A program made the translations under genes and the position numbers. The notes under the pieces were generated by a model that saw only the letters and a list, made by a program, of their open reading frames with translations, did no database searches and was not told the DNA's origin. From the NCBI RefSeq assembly GCF_020921035.1, contig NC_063152.1, forward strand, positions 13,406,001 to 13,470,000: a stretch of 64,000 bases of DNA, given 5' to 3'. This document shows positions 24,634 to 36,899 of the stretch, one piece after another. Positions within the stretch are counted from its first letter, which is position 1; each line of letters opens with the position of its first letter. Source of the stretch: Rhodamnia argentea (lineage: Eukaryota > Streptophyta > Magnoliopsida > Myrtales > Myrtaceae).

Positions 24634-25563
24634 AATAACAAATAGAGGGCCAACAGTATTTAATGGATCAACAGCATTAAATGAATCAACCCACTTTCCC
24701 CCTAGAGATTCTCTTTCTGTAAATGGAAGAGATTTGTGTGAACATAAAGTTTGATCCACTTAAAATTAAGTGATATGATCTTGAATTAGGCAAACAAGAC
24801 ACCTAATCGAACCATATTGAGGTAAGAGAAAATCTTATCTTAGAGAACCTTGATCAGCAAAAATGGTAACTCTTAGCTAGCATGTATAAACTAATTTAAG
24901 TATGTGTCCTCAAAAGCATTTTGGGGTGAGATCTTGATCCACGTCATGTAGAGCTGGATGCATATATTGTCGTAACCCCTTTATTCCCCCGCACTCGCAT
25001 ATTGTCTCTCTCTCTGGCCAAAATGCCGCTAGATTCGCCGTCTTCAACCCATGCCTCCGTCTCCCGCCCTACCGCCGCAAATTAGACGTGTCGTCGCAAG
25101 TTGGCCGCCCCGCTCTTCTCTTCACCTCCCTTGTCTTCACCGTGTCTCTGTCTCTCCACTACAACTTGCTCGACCACAATGAGCGTCGAGCTCGATCTAA
25201 CACTTGATGCCGCGGCTGAGCCAAGCCTGCCAACCTTGGCTAAGATCTCAACGACCTTGGAGGAGTCCGCAAGCTCGGATGACAAAGCAAGAATAGGGGG
25301 AGGTGAAAGACGGCACAACGAGATGGTGGCTCAATTGGATGGCGGTGGATGTGAAGGCGCGGTGAGTGTCGATGGGGCGGAGGAGGAGAAGGCCGAGCGG
25401 GCAAGCAGTGGATAGGATAAAATTGAAAGGAAAAATGCCAAATTCGTAAAATCGGACTTAATCGTAGACCTAACCCACAATTTTAAAGCAAAAATAAGGA
25501 TGTCAAGGGTGCGAATGACAACCATGCTCTTCCCAAGCTCTATTTCTAGCCAAAATTAGACTT
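24634..25563. other. Intergenic, with a GC-rich low-complexity segment
   Basis: AT-rich to about 25000, then a GC-rich block at 25019-25410 with open frames on both strands and no recognised domain. Its abrupt composition and lack of conserved motifs suggest a transposon-carried or decayed fragment rather than a gene. Confidence 0.35.
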
Positions 25564-26550
25564 TTCTATTTCTATCCTTTAGATGAGTTTTTGAGTAGAG
25601 ACAAGTATTTAATAATGACACAACATTGCTATTCTTTGAACATGAATTTGTTTGATAATAGCATAAAAATTCTACGGTTGTCGGCCGGCAACCGGTGGGA
25701 ATGACGAACGGCAAAGGATGAACAGGAGTAGGGGACTGGAGACTAGCGATAGGCGGATGGTGATGGATACCGATGGCGAAAGGTGAAAGGCAAATGGGAG
25801 TCGGGAACCGGAGACCGATTGCTAGTGAATGGCCACCGGGGCCAGCGAATGGAGGCCGGTGAATAGTGGCTAGCATGTGGTGATCGACGGGAGGTCGTTG
25901 AAGGTAGGGACACAAGAGAGGCGGCGACCAATGACCGGCATATCAAATATCGGCAGAGGGCAAGTGGAGACCAAAGAATGGAGTTCGGAGACCGTCATAC
26001 CGCAAATGGCGAAGGGAAAATGGGGACCATGACGTGAGATCGGTGGCTAGCGAACGGAAACCGGCAACCGACTGATCGGAGACCGGTGGTCGTGGATCAA
26101 CAAACCGGAGACCGATGATTGACAGGTAGTGAATTGCAAAGGGTGAATGGGAGCCGGGGACTAGAGATTGACAACCAACAAACAACGGATGGTGAAGGGC
26201 TGCCGGTGGATGAGGATTGGCGGACGACGACGGGGACGCAAGAGAAGTGGTCGGGGGGGAGGGGGTCAAGTATCGGAGACAATTGGGCGGCGATTAGCAA
26301 TTGGCGGCAGAGATGCGAAAGAGAGGGAGACCACACGTGATAGGGAGGGAGTGAGCAATGAGAAAAATTCTTTATTCTGTTTTTGCTTCAGAAATAGAAA
26401 GTTTCCACTTCTTATTTTAGTTCCAAGCCTATTTCTCAGGCAAAAAATTTGTCCCAAAAATAAAAAAATAAAATTACGTTACCAAACTAATTTTTATTCC
26501 AAATATGTTCTCCGAAATAAAAAAAAATGAAAAAAAATAGGGAAATAGAA
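25564..26550. mobile_element. Possible inverted-repeat element with internal GC-rich tandem phrases
   Basis: The core (25680-26340) repeats variants of GACCGGTGG, GGCGAATGG and GGAGACCG many times, producing artificial Pro/His/Ser-rich frames on the minus strand. The flanks carry TTCTATTTC (left, 25564) and GAAATAGAA (right, ending 26550), plus loosely mirrored GTTTGRTAAY sequence. The inverted ends are weak, so this is tentative. Confidence 0.3.
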
Positions 26551-27243
26551 CTGTTGTGATGCGCGCCCTAATTTTACGCTTTTAATGTTAAGGATGTAAA
26601 TTTATGTCTAAACCAAACTAATAAAGGTTGTTCTTAAAGTTTTCCCCTTTTAAATAAATTTGAAGCTGGATACCAATTTTTGGAAGTTGTCTTTAATAAC
26701 TATTATTCATTGAAAAAAAAAAAGTAGTGAGGAGCCTCCTAGTTTCACGTGCCTCCACTTAATTCCCTTATTTCACACAGCTTATTTAATATCTTCCCTC
26801 ATCAGTCAGCACCGACAACCAGGGAAAAAACAAGGGAATACAAAGACAAAATCAGGAGATTAAAAGAGGACAAAGGGCCGTTTAGACCGACCCTAACTCC
26901 TAAGTCCCATCTTCACATTGGATCCCGGAACAAAATCACACTCACGGGATCGATCCCGGTTGTTCGGGCCCCACACATCCTACGATCCAACGGCCAAGAG
27001 AGTCCCAGATTGTAATGACACACTTAATGGGGGATCACATGAACCACACCCAATAAAAACCCTCCCCTTGTCTTGATTTCTTTTCTATCAACAGCTAACT
27101 GAACTCCTCCTCCTCACTTGTCTCCCTCCTCATTCAATTCAACCCAGTGAAGTGAAGGGAAGATTAGAGGGCCAGCCACTCTAAGCAAAAGCCAAGAACC
27201 AGACCCACAATCAAGATCAAGATCAAGATCAAGAACAGGAGCA

Positions 27244-27248
<5 letters not shown>

Positions 27249-27282
<34 letters not shown>
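27249..27282. repeat. (GA)17 microsatellite abutting a start codon
   Basis: An uninterrupted GA run directly precedes, and shares its last base with, the ATG at 27282, in the presumed 5' untranslated region of the methyltransferase gene. A short (TCAAGA)n run precedes it at 27210-27236. Confidence 0.9.
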
Positions 27283-27285
<3 letters not shown>

Positions 27286-28418
27286 GATTCACAATGGGGC
27301 TGAACCTGGTTCTGCTGATGGCCATGGTGGCCACCAACATCCTCTCCGTCTACCACCTCTCCACCACCGTCCAGTCCCCCAGGGCCCCCACCCCACAGCC
27401 CGTCCCCGACCACCTCCTCCACCAGCTCCGCACCATACGCGCCACCATCAACCACCTCACGCGCCTCCAGCCCCCCTCCCCGCCCTCCGCAGCCGCCAAC
27501 CCCGCCCCCACCATCCCCCCCGATCTTCTCCTTCACTCCCAGCTCTCCCCCATTGCCTCCGCCTGCCACAGCTACCCGGACCTCCTCCACCGGTTCATGA
27601 ACTACACCCCCTTCTCCCTCTGCCCCCACGACCCCGACCTTGCTGAAGCCCTTATCCTCCGCGGCTGCCACCCCCTCCCCCGCCGCCGCTGCTTCTCCCG
27701 CACCCCGCCAAAGCCTGCTGCTGCCTCCGCCTCCTCTTTGCCGCATGACCCCTTCCCCCTTTCCCTCCCGGACAGCAATGTCATCTGGGCCAAGTACTCC
27801 TGCAAGAGCTTCTCTTGCCTCAATCACTACAACCCCAACTTGGGGTTTGACACCTCCCATGAATCCTCAAAGTTCACCACCTACAAGTCTGAGCTGGATC
27901 TCCCTGTTTCGCAGTTGCTTCAGATTGCTAAGTCTGCTGGTTCTGTCCTTAGGCTTGGGATCGACATCGGTGGCGGCACGGGCACTTTTGCCGCCACCAT
28001 GAAGATGCACAATGTGACTGTTGTCACGACTACTATGAACCTTGGCGCGCCTTACAATGAGGCAGCCGCGCTTCGTGGGCTTGTGCCCTTGCACGTGCCA
28101 CTGCAGCAGCGGCTGCCGGTGTTCGACGGGGCGGTGGATCTGGTCCGGTGTGGTCACGCGGTGAACCGGTGGATACCGGAGACAGTGCTCGAGTTCATGC
28201 TGTTTGATATCGATCGGGTTTTGAGGGGCGGTGGGTACTTGTGGTTGGATCACTTCTTCAGCAAAGGGGTGAGCATAGAGAATGTCTACAAGCCCTTGAT
28301 CGGGAAGCTTGGGTATAAGAAGGTGAAGTGGGCGATGGGGAATAAGACGGACTCAAGCGGGCTGAAGAATGGGGAGGTTTATTTGACTGCCTTGTTGCAG
28401 AAGCCTGTTACCAAATGA
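27282..28418 (+). CDS. Membrane-anchored SAM-dependent methyltransferase-like protein (At1g29790-like)
   Basis: A single uninterrupted frame of 378 aa starts at the ATG directly after the GA repeat. Residues 4-27 are one hydrophobic segment, a likely signal anchor. Residues 28-70 are rich in Pro, Thr and Ser, and a Cys-rich part around 90-135 follows. The domain VIWAKYSCKSFSCL starts near residue 166. A glycine-rich SAM-binding loop, GIDIGGGTGTFAA, lies near 226-238, followed by VDLVRCGHAVNRW and RGGGYLWLDHFF, typical of a plant family annotated as probable methyltransferases. The layout suggests a Golgi or ER membrane protein; the substrate is unknown. The first half is strongly C-rich at third positions, unlike its surroundings, which also creates a long shadow frame on the other strand. 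Confidence 0.85.
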
Positions 28419-31400
28419 AGACTACAAGTCATGGAAACACATAGGTAAATGCTCTTCCTTTTATGTTGTTTTGAATATGTTGGCTGGCCATCTTTGCATA
28501 GCGATCGGAGTGCATTGGATTGCCATTGATCTTCGTATTATCCACATATGGTTAGTGATTGCCTAAGTCAGTGTTATGGTACTCTGGTGAAGTTGAGATA
28601 ATCTGAGCTATAACCATGCCACAATTTGCTGCCATATCGCTTTGTTGCGCTCTTGAATTGTTCCAAAAGTGATCAAACAAGTACAATCTTCTTCAGTGGC
28701 ACTTCATCCTTATATCGTATATGTCGTACTAATGAGTATGCCTCGGTTGTTATATGGCGAACCAAACACATGATTTCGCTGTCATTTCTGAGATAGATTT
28801 GAAGTGTTGGGGCATTGGAAAGGCCACTTTTTACTCCTTCATGTGGAGGAGGAAACTTAAGTGTTAAAGGTGGCAAGCCATGCTCGCCCATGGAATAACT
28901 CTGAAGAATCAGTCATGAGAGAAGAAATCAAATCCGCAATGTACCCCATCCATGCGGCTAGACCATTGTCGAAGGGATTAAGACAAGATTGTTTACTTGG
29001 CCTACTGTCTAAAGATTAATCATATGGGAAATGACCACCTCTAGTCCGTCCAACGTTCTGACTTGACCCTGCTCTATTCAGACTTACTCCCATATTTGAT
29101 AGACACAACGCCAATTATAACTCATCAAATTGCAGTGTAGTTGAGGGTCATTCATTGATATAACTGCTAGTTCCAATAAGAAGCATTGCAAATCATCCCC
29201 TTCATTGGAGATTATCACTTCGAGCTGCCTTAAACACATTATAAATTTTAGCATTCTTAGTCATTCTGAAGTTTTTCACAAGCAAGATGCCACCAAAATT
29301 GTTCTAGATTTTTAGCAGAAGATACTACCTTTTGATCTCTCTCGATGTTTAGCTTCCTTCCTAAACCTTCTCTGTGTCATGTAATCCCACTTAACAATTC
29401 CCATTTACTAAGGTGGTGAACTTTGAAAACACTCATGTCCATAGCATTTCTATAGTTCCTGTTCCTCAAATAGCCCTCCATTTGATGCGTGTTGTTTTTT
29501 TCTACAGGAAGTAATGAATAATGAAGCCAGCCCTCCCTTTTTCTCTGTTTCTATTTCATTTGAGTATTTCGGTGTCATCATTTGGTATATCGCACTGACC
29601 AAAATTCTCCGGAAACAGTTCCGCTCTTTTCAACGCTAGGGCAGGAATTCTTACAGACATTATGTATTTGGGGATTGATATAGCATCAAGAAAACTATAA
29701 GGGAGCTAGGACACAGTGTTAGGAAACTTGCTTGATCGAAAATTTTCCCTAGAACTTCAATTTCACATGGACACACAGGAGAAATGTCATTTTCACTTGA
29801 ACACACAGGAGAAGGGACCATAGTCTTTAAACACAAGAATACCAAAAAGGGTAACAACTCAGTAGGGAGGTTGAGAGGTAGCTGTCGTCAGACAAAAGTA
29901 GAAGAACAAGCCAATGCAAAATGATTTTGTTCGCAGGGGATTAAGAAATTCTCCCCTACGAAGGACCTCTATTTAAGTAACACAAATTTGCTGCCAGATA
30001 CATGAAATGCTTTTGTCATGCTGAGGCAGAATGTTGCAATCCGACTGTAAGCTTTTCGGTGAATACCATTATCAGAAAAACACAGAAAGTGAAAAACTTC
30101 TCAGCCTTGATGAGGTTTTGATTTCAAACTTTAAGTCCATTTCATTGCATCACCTTTTTATCGAAATGGTGACTTGAATTTGCAAGGTCAGTGGTCAGAG
30201 ATTGCATACTCTCGCCAGGTTGGAGTTCATATTATGGATGTTCATCATCTATGTCAATTTCTGTAGATTGTCAAAGTGCTTCATATTTGAGGAAGCATCG
30301 AGATAGTTAATGTCTTCAATTGGCATCAGTTTTTGCGCATCTGTAGCATTTTGGTTGGCATAATGTCTCCAATAATTCTTATGGCCGAGTAACATTTGCG
30401 GTTCTTTATCATGTATAAACCAAAATATGCTTGTTGGAGTGTGGTGCCCTGGTATAAACTGTTTCGGCTAATAAAAAATATGTAGCTCCTCTTCATCCAG
30501 TGGGAGAATTAAGAGTCAAATGGGCATTGTAGGTAGCAATTCTGTGCCGGTGTTGAACTCTAGTACTGCAGTTAAGCCAAATGCAGCTATCCACTTCACC
30601 GAATGCTTGGTTCGATCCGACGCTATTTGACCTAGTAGTAGACAATCAATTTAGTCCCTTGGCTCCTATTTTCTTGACAAAACCTCTCGTTCTGATTCCA
30701 ATAATCCATCGCATCCTTGGGTCTGTTTTTTTTTTTTCAGGAACCGCATTGAGATTATGAAAGTTCTGGTGGAAAAACAAGAAAATCTCACCAAAGATTT
30801 AGACTCGGTCGAAGATTGACTCCTCCCCCGCCTGGTGTAATGAAGATTTATTCCTTTCTATTACTTAGAAATAAGGATTCAGGGCAACTGCACAGGAACA
30901 AGATGGGAACTTGTAAAGGGGTGTCGAAGGCATTGTAAGTTCTAGGGACGGCATGAACAAGGTAGATCGCCGTTGTTTCTTTCATGTTTTTTTTTTTTTT
31001 TGCTGTAACAATTATTCTACAATAATTATGGAAAAAGAAATTATTTGACCTGTCCTTGTACTTATGGAAGTACTTAAGAAGAAGGTTTCTTTGTAGCATG
31101 TGGGTGGGGCTAAAAGCAGATCTCTAAAGCAAAGTCTGATTCAAAAGGCACGATCGGAATTGAAAGAAAGAAAGGCAGAGTTCCACTTCCTGCCTTTTGC
31201 TTCCATATGCTGCCCCGGTCTTCAATCTTGATATGATTGTGTTTCATTCTGTCTTTTGTTTTCTTTCCTTTCTACGAGTGTGCTTCATTCAGTTGTCGTC
31301 TTGTATATTGCCGACTGTGTAGCAACAAACTTGATTCCGGGAATGCTGTTTTCGGACTTTCATGGTCGAGTCGACGGTACATGCTCAAGGCCAGTGAAGT

Positions 31401-32524
31401 TTGGCCATTACCGAAAATGGTGAAATTTGTGAACCGAATGCCTAGACGTGCTTCTTCTACTCGCTTAAAGGATTTCAGAATAGCCCCCCAAAATTGGAAG
31501 ATTCATCAAATCTGCACGGAGGAGCTCGTTCTCTTTCTCACAAACTTTCGTTCACGCAGCGCGACAATCCCAGATGAACATTTTTTGCCTCCTAGTCCTG
31601 GTGCCTAACATTCTTGCCCGAGATTTATCAGGATTGGATACCACAATTCCCGTCTCTTAATTCTCGACTCGGCTCCTCGCACGTGAGGATAAGTCTGTAT
31701 ACCGTAATGAAATCCATACGGCTAGCTTCGCGGGATAGAATAACAGTAAATCTCGACACTACTGGCTAACCAACGATGTAGAATCAGTAGCGAAACTGCG
31801 CAACACGTTTCCGAGAGACTGTCCTTCCAAAGGAAGTCTTAGACTTTTTCCGTTGACATGTTCTAACAAGTTTTTTCCCCCCTTGAATAAACGATAGTAG
31901 CCTCCATATCGATTCTGCACCACGCGTCTGGAAAATCTATATCCAAAGGTTGGGCCGAACTGGATTCACTGAAATTAGCACCTCAATCGAACTTTGGAAT
32001 TACTACCTCGTAGGGAAACTTAAGTAGATTGGCTACACTTGGGAAAGTAATAATCATTTTGGATAATTCATTGCTACGTATCGAGTTTCCGAAAACTGAG
32101 GTTTACAATCCAGAATGTATTTGGCTCGGAACTCCTGTATTTCTTTGACAGTTGCAAATCAATCTTGTTAGGCATTTTCCTTGATAATCATTGAATATCA
32201 AAACCGTAGATTCATGTGGATCCTATTCACTAGTAACGATCTAAATATAGAACATTAAACATATCCACAGGACAAATAAAGGTGGACTACAGAGCATCTA
32301 CTCACGTCGTAAAGAGAAGATGCTCATTGATTGTGTTTCTAAATTTGTCAAACAGAGGTCAACATGAAACTACATCAGCCCTGAAACCAACCTCCTCATA
32401 GAGGTCAGACAGCACCTCCCAAGTACTGCTTAAAAATCCAGTTGAACTCGCACACGAAACAAGAACGATCTGCTCATAGAGGAAAATGTGTGTACCACAG
32501 TAAGCAGAACTATCTTAGGGCATA
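28419..32524. other. Long intergenic region, no gene found
   Basis: This 4.1-kb stretch between the methyltransferase stop and the RAF2-like stop begins with the methyltransferase 3' UTR. I saw no domain-bearing frames. The longest, at 31237-31608 on the plus strand, starts at TTG and resembles nothing known. T-rich runs occur at 30729-30740 and 30988-31001. Unrecognised non-coding genes cannot be excluded. Confidence 0.4.
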
Positions 32525-34062
32525 TCAGCTCTTGGCTTTCCTCCTCAACAGATCTTGCAGGGGCAGTCCATTGATCTTAGCAGCAAGTATGAAGTCATTT
32601 TCTGTCAACCCACCTGAGAAGCGCGCAAAATTTCATGCATGGAAAACTATGCAGAAAGATGGCAGAAGCACAAATTCCGGAAAGGCAACTTGAGGAATAT
32701 GGCTAGAGTAATTCAGGAGACAAAATTAATGAAAGATAGGAAGGCATTTCCTGCATCTCAAAATGATTAAACTTTCTTGAGATGATATGAAAATAGAAAT
32801 CCGAAAATAAAATTTGACTTCTTTTGGTTTACAAGGACTGAAGTTGCAAGTTACAAATTAGGCAACACATCGATTGTTAATTGTTTTCTTTCACACAAAT
32901 GAATCTCTCACAAGAGTAAACAAGATAGAAGCAACATTTTCCATCATGGACTAGTTTAATAATGCATCTCTAACAATACGAGAAAAGTCTTTTGGTCATT
33001 GTTGTTAATGCTGTTGTCAACAACTTAACTAGTGCCAGTATATCAACATGAAAAAAGCACAGGAAGAGGGAAAGAGGTGGAAGGGAAAAAAGAGTCAGGT
33101 GCGAGTTCTCACCAACTGCATGCGTCCATATTTCAATCGTTACATTATTCCATCCAACAAGATGCAGATCTGGATGATGACCTGCGTTAAACAAATCAAG
33201 GTTACTCACACGTTAATCATATTGTCTACTCCACGGCATCACTAAATAATAATAAAAGTATAAACTCATTTTCATTAAGTCAACGTCAGAGACCTTCAGA
33301 TTCTGCAACTTCAGCTACAAGCCTGAACAATTCCAGTCCTTTAAGGAAACTCTTCACTTTCCAAGAACGATTCAGCTTCAGAACACCACTTTCATTGACC
33401 AGGTTCCACTCAGGTACCTGTCAACAGAATCAACTACTAAGAGGATACCTTAAGGCGACAATACAGAAAAAAGGAGAATGAAAAAAGAACACGACCAAAA
33501 AAAAAAAAAAACCCTTGAAATTAGTTCATTGGCTGTTTCTTCAGTCATGGGCCTCAGATCCTTTGCGTTGCATGGCACACACTTCTTTGCCGAAAAATCT
33601 ATGCAAAGACAGCAACATCTTAGAGAAGAAGAAACTGTATAAGCAATTGTATGAAGATCATAACAGATAGAAGTGTGGCGTTTGTGCATAAATCCATTTG
33701 CCAGCAACTTTTTGATGATGCTCAATTCAATGCTAATTGTAGCATTTCACTTTTGCTCTTTGGTCAGAAGTTTCACTTTTGCTTTAGTTGGCACAAATTA
33801 AGGAAACTCCTTTTCTTTAAAATTAGGGGAACTTGGAATGTAGTTTTTCTGGCACTAACCCTTCATCATATACTGCCTCTCATGCATTTTTTTTTTTGCA
33901 AGAAGCTAAGTACTGTAAAGAACTAGAATGCAAAGCAATTAAAGTATGAAGCTTGCGCACACACCTTCACTAGTAGAAAAAGTTCTAAATCCACCCCGCA
34001 ACTTCCTACTTGACGACAGTGCCACATGATTCTGGAATATCCGGTTTACTTGGGTAATTGAG
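32525..34062 (-). CDS. RAF2: Pterin-4a-carbinolamine dehydratase-like protein, RAF2/SDIRIP1 type (first exon unresolved)
   Basis: Minus-strand exons 34062-33965, 33598-33513, 33417-33294, 33181-33113 and 32613-32525 join in frame to a TGA. They encode KKCVPCNAKDLRPMTEE, WNLVNESGVLKL, then the dehydratase core SEGHHPDLHLVGWNN, IEIWTHAVGGLTENDFILAA. The HHP, downstream His and THxxGGLTxxD residues of the PCD fold are all present. Plant members with this CVPC segment are plastid proteins known as Rubisco assembly factor 2 in maize and SDIRIP1 in Arabidopsis. The symbol is by family resemblance. The first exon is uncertain: frame upstream of 34062 needs phase 2, and a donor ATG|GTGGGT near 36158 fits but opens only with GTG. 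Alternatively an ATG at 36420 could splice in phase 0 to the CAG near 34036. The donor after 33513 (GTTTTT) is weak. Confidence 0.85.
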
Positions 34063-36157
34063 CTGTAAATAAGTACATTTATTCATTCCCAAAAATATCA
34101 CTTCCCCAAGTGGTGTGAGGACATATTTCAAAATCGCCCGCCTCCAAACTAACAGAGGAGGAAAAAGGCAAAATGGTCTTTCAGCCAAGCCACAAACCTT
34201 TGTCTTGAGGAAATATGAGGCTGAAGCTCCGGAGAAATGACATTTGACATATTATTACTGGAGAAAACTTATGCATACATATACAACTTCTTTGTGCCTT
34301 GGCAACTGAAACACAGGTAAATAGTTATCCTAACGTTTAATTAAGAGTTACAACATCCTCGCAACTCGAAAAAAATGAGTAACCAACTAAGGGAAACTTT
34401 TATATGACATACTAATCGAGGACTTTAAGCCAACTTCTTCACAGCTTTCACTTGTATTCACATGCAGATGCTAGATATTCTCACAAAGAAATGGAGTCTT
34501 ATTTTTGGCAGGTTATTTATCTGCTATAACAGAGAAGCATACAAGTATACCATTTTGTCTGAAGTTAATGTATCTACTGCAAATATGAAGTTTGACCAAC
34601 AAAGGATACCATCTCACTCACGCTATCAAATCCATATCACACAGCCAGTTTCATGCAGCCCAAATTCAAAGTTGCCACAATTTGAGAAAGCACAGATGCT
34701 GCTTTTTTAACTACAATAAAAACAAAAATGAAATCAACCTCTGTGCTGAGGTGCAGAAATAGTAAATTGGAACTCTTACTAAAATTTTCTGAACTTGTAT
34801 AGAAACAAGATTGCAGAGGGCAACATCAACACATGGTCAGATAGTCCTCGACCACCAGAAATCTTCTATCAAGTCCTCAGACAGAAATTATGCTTTACAT
34901 TCCTTCATTAATTGGAGTGTGAACTTTCCTTGGAAATGACCTCAGGGAATAGTGGCACCAGTACCAGTTATGGAGGAGGCAGTCCAGCCAGAGTTCCCTG
35001 AACACTATTTTAAGAGCTGAATTCTGCAGAGGAATATCTGGCTATTTGGAAAATATGGCCGCATTCAGATAATCACCTCTTAATCCTCTACTTTGGGAAG
35101 GGACAGCTATGGGAACTGATTTGGCACTCTCTTTTGGACAAACAATAGCAGAGGATTTGTCAATCTCATTCCCAGATTGACAGTGGGCGTGGAAACAAAT
35201 AGTTCATAAATAAAGGTGTAGAATTCTACTTGCTACCATCCTTATGCCACCTTTTGGCTTATTCAAACTAGATTAGAAATCTAAGGGACTCTCAGATCCC
35301 ACAGACTAATTTCTCTGATGTAAACGTTTAATGGAGCAGTAGCTCTCCATACCTATCCCACATAACAAATTTCTGGCATGGCAGAATTAAGACAAAAGAA
35401 AAAGAATGGTAGCAAACTCCCATCTCCCTCCCTCCCTCCCTCCCTCTCACTCTCCCTTGCTCTCCCTCCCTCCTCCTCTCCCTCCCCCCATCCAAAAACC
35501 ATCCATGGAGATACTCCATCTTATAGGGAAGCATCACGAGACCGGCAGTAAGCCATGAAATGCCTCGGGCCTTGCTCTCCACTTGCACCAACACACACCA
35601 GCACGAGTACATGCGTTTGTGCGGATTCTGATTTACATTCCTATCCACATCCATATGCATCAAAGCTCCCATCTCCAAGTGAAGAGAGTTAATAAAGCGA
35701 TGAAACTACTTTAGTCTAGACTCTAGACAAGTTTGCACAAAATCAATAATGTAAGACATATGAGTTTGACAAGGATCAGGTAACAGATTGAAGACACCAT
35801 GCACCAAGTCTAAATAGTTGCTTCTCTCTTTCTCCAACCAAACAAGTGACCTTCTACTAAAAGTAATGGTAAGTCAGATACCGGAGCGAACTCCAATGGC
35901 CGAAATACAACAAATCAAAACAGTTCAAATTCGGCGAAAAGCGATTGGTCTACCCAGCCTAGCCTCCAAATAAATCCACGAACAAAATGCAACACACGAG
36001 CTCGTCCACCCAATTCTCAGCCCAAGACTTCAGCCAACACACGAATGAAAAACAGAAACCCGCAACGAGCACATGAAAACAACCCCACAAGGCTCAATTG
36101 CATCCAAGAGAGAGCAAAACACCAAAGTAAGGCACCGGACAAGGGAACCCACCATCC
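34063..36157 (-). other. Long first intron of the RAF2-like gene
   Basis: About 2.1 kb without a recognisable exon. It includes a (CCCT)n/(CT)-rich microsatellite at about 35424-35490. A small coding exon hidden here would resolve the missing start but was not found. Confidence 0.4.
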
Positions 36158-36420
36158 ATGATCCGTCCGCAGTCGCTGGAGCAGTGACGCCAGCCTCACC
36201 TGCCGAAGAAACGAAGCACGAGACCGCGAAAGAATCAGCAGAGAAGGGTCAAAACCAATGCGTGGGAAGCGAGAACGACCCGCGAGGGGAATGAGTGCGG
36301 GAGAAGAACGAAGCGATGCGCGCCAGGAAGAAGAAGAAGGAGGAGGAGGAGAAGGTGCAGCACCTGAGCCTGAGGAGGTCTAGAGAGAGAAGGTAGAGAG
36401 AGATGGATCATCCGAAACAT
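36158..36420 (-). other. Probable first-exon/leader region of the RAF2-like gene
   Basis: GC-richer, pyrimidine-rich on the minus strand, with donor candidates CAG|GTGAGG (36200/36199) and GGATG|GTGGGT (36159/36158) and an ATG at 36420 opening 61 codons. It is most likely the transcribed start of the gene, about 2.1 kb upstream of the next supported exon. Which ATG initiates cannot be decided from the sequence. Confidence 0.4.
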
Positions 36421-36429
36421 GACACGAGA

Positions 36430-36899
36430 CGCACCGAGCCGGTTCAGCTCCCACGGTCGCGGCGGGGTTTTAAACGGTGCGCTGGTGCTGTGTCATCACG
36501 GAACCTTCGACTCGTGATGAATTTATGTATTGCACCCCCAAGTTATTGGGATTTTGCAAATTGTCCCCCCCACCTCGTTTCGATTTTTGCAACTTGCCCC
36601 AGAACTTAGAAACCTGTTGCAATGTGTCCCCCCAAGGCAACGACTCCGACCGAACTTTGCTCGAAGTTCTAATCAAGCGATAGGACACGATCGAGTATTA
36701 AGGAACTATACGTCGCATTACTACATCTACGTATATAAAAGAACTACCGCACCTGAAAGTGTACGACTCAAAAGCTCCTGATAGAATTCGACCTCAATCG
36801 ACGCCAACTCCACATCGACATTTAGCGTTGAAATATATGTCGGAGCACTCCTTATGCTTTTTTTTTTTTTTTTATCTTTTCTTTTTGGGAAAATTTCGT
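36430..36899. other. Upstream RAF2-like region, repetitive
   Basis: Contains GTCCCCCC / TTTTGCAA phrases at 36530-36640 that recall transposon arm sequence, but no matching inverted partner was found. No gene seen. Confidence 0.3.

Noticed and set aside
25556..26336. Several Pro/Ser/His-rich minus frames as proteins
   Set aside because: They arise from the GC-rich repeat phrases and have no conserved domain.
27114..27860. 248-codon glycine-rich frame opposite the methyltransferase
   Set aside because: It is the complement of a C-rich-codon gene with clear domains; its composition (Gly, Val, Glu) is what such a shadow yields.
31237..31608. 123-codon plus frame as a gene
   Set aside because: It begins at TTG, has no ATG in a sensible place, no domain, and no supporting splice or promoter signal.
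36235..36420. 61-codon frame from ATG 36420 as an independent small gene
   Set aside because: Its location and composition fit the leader or first exon of the RAF2-like gene; the poly-Leu comes from a CTT/CTC repeat.
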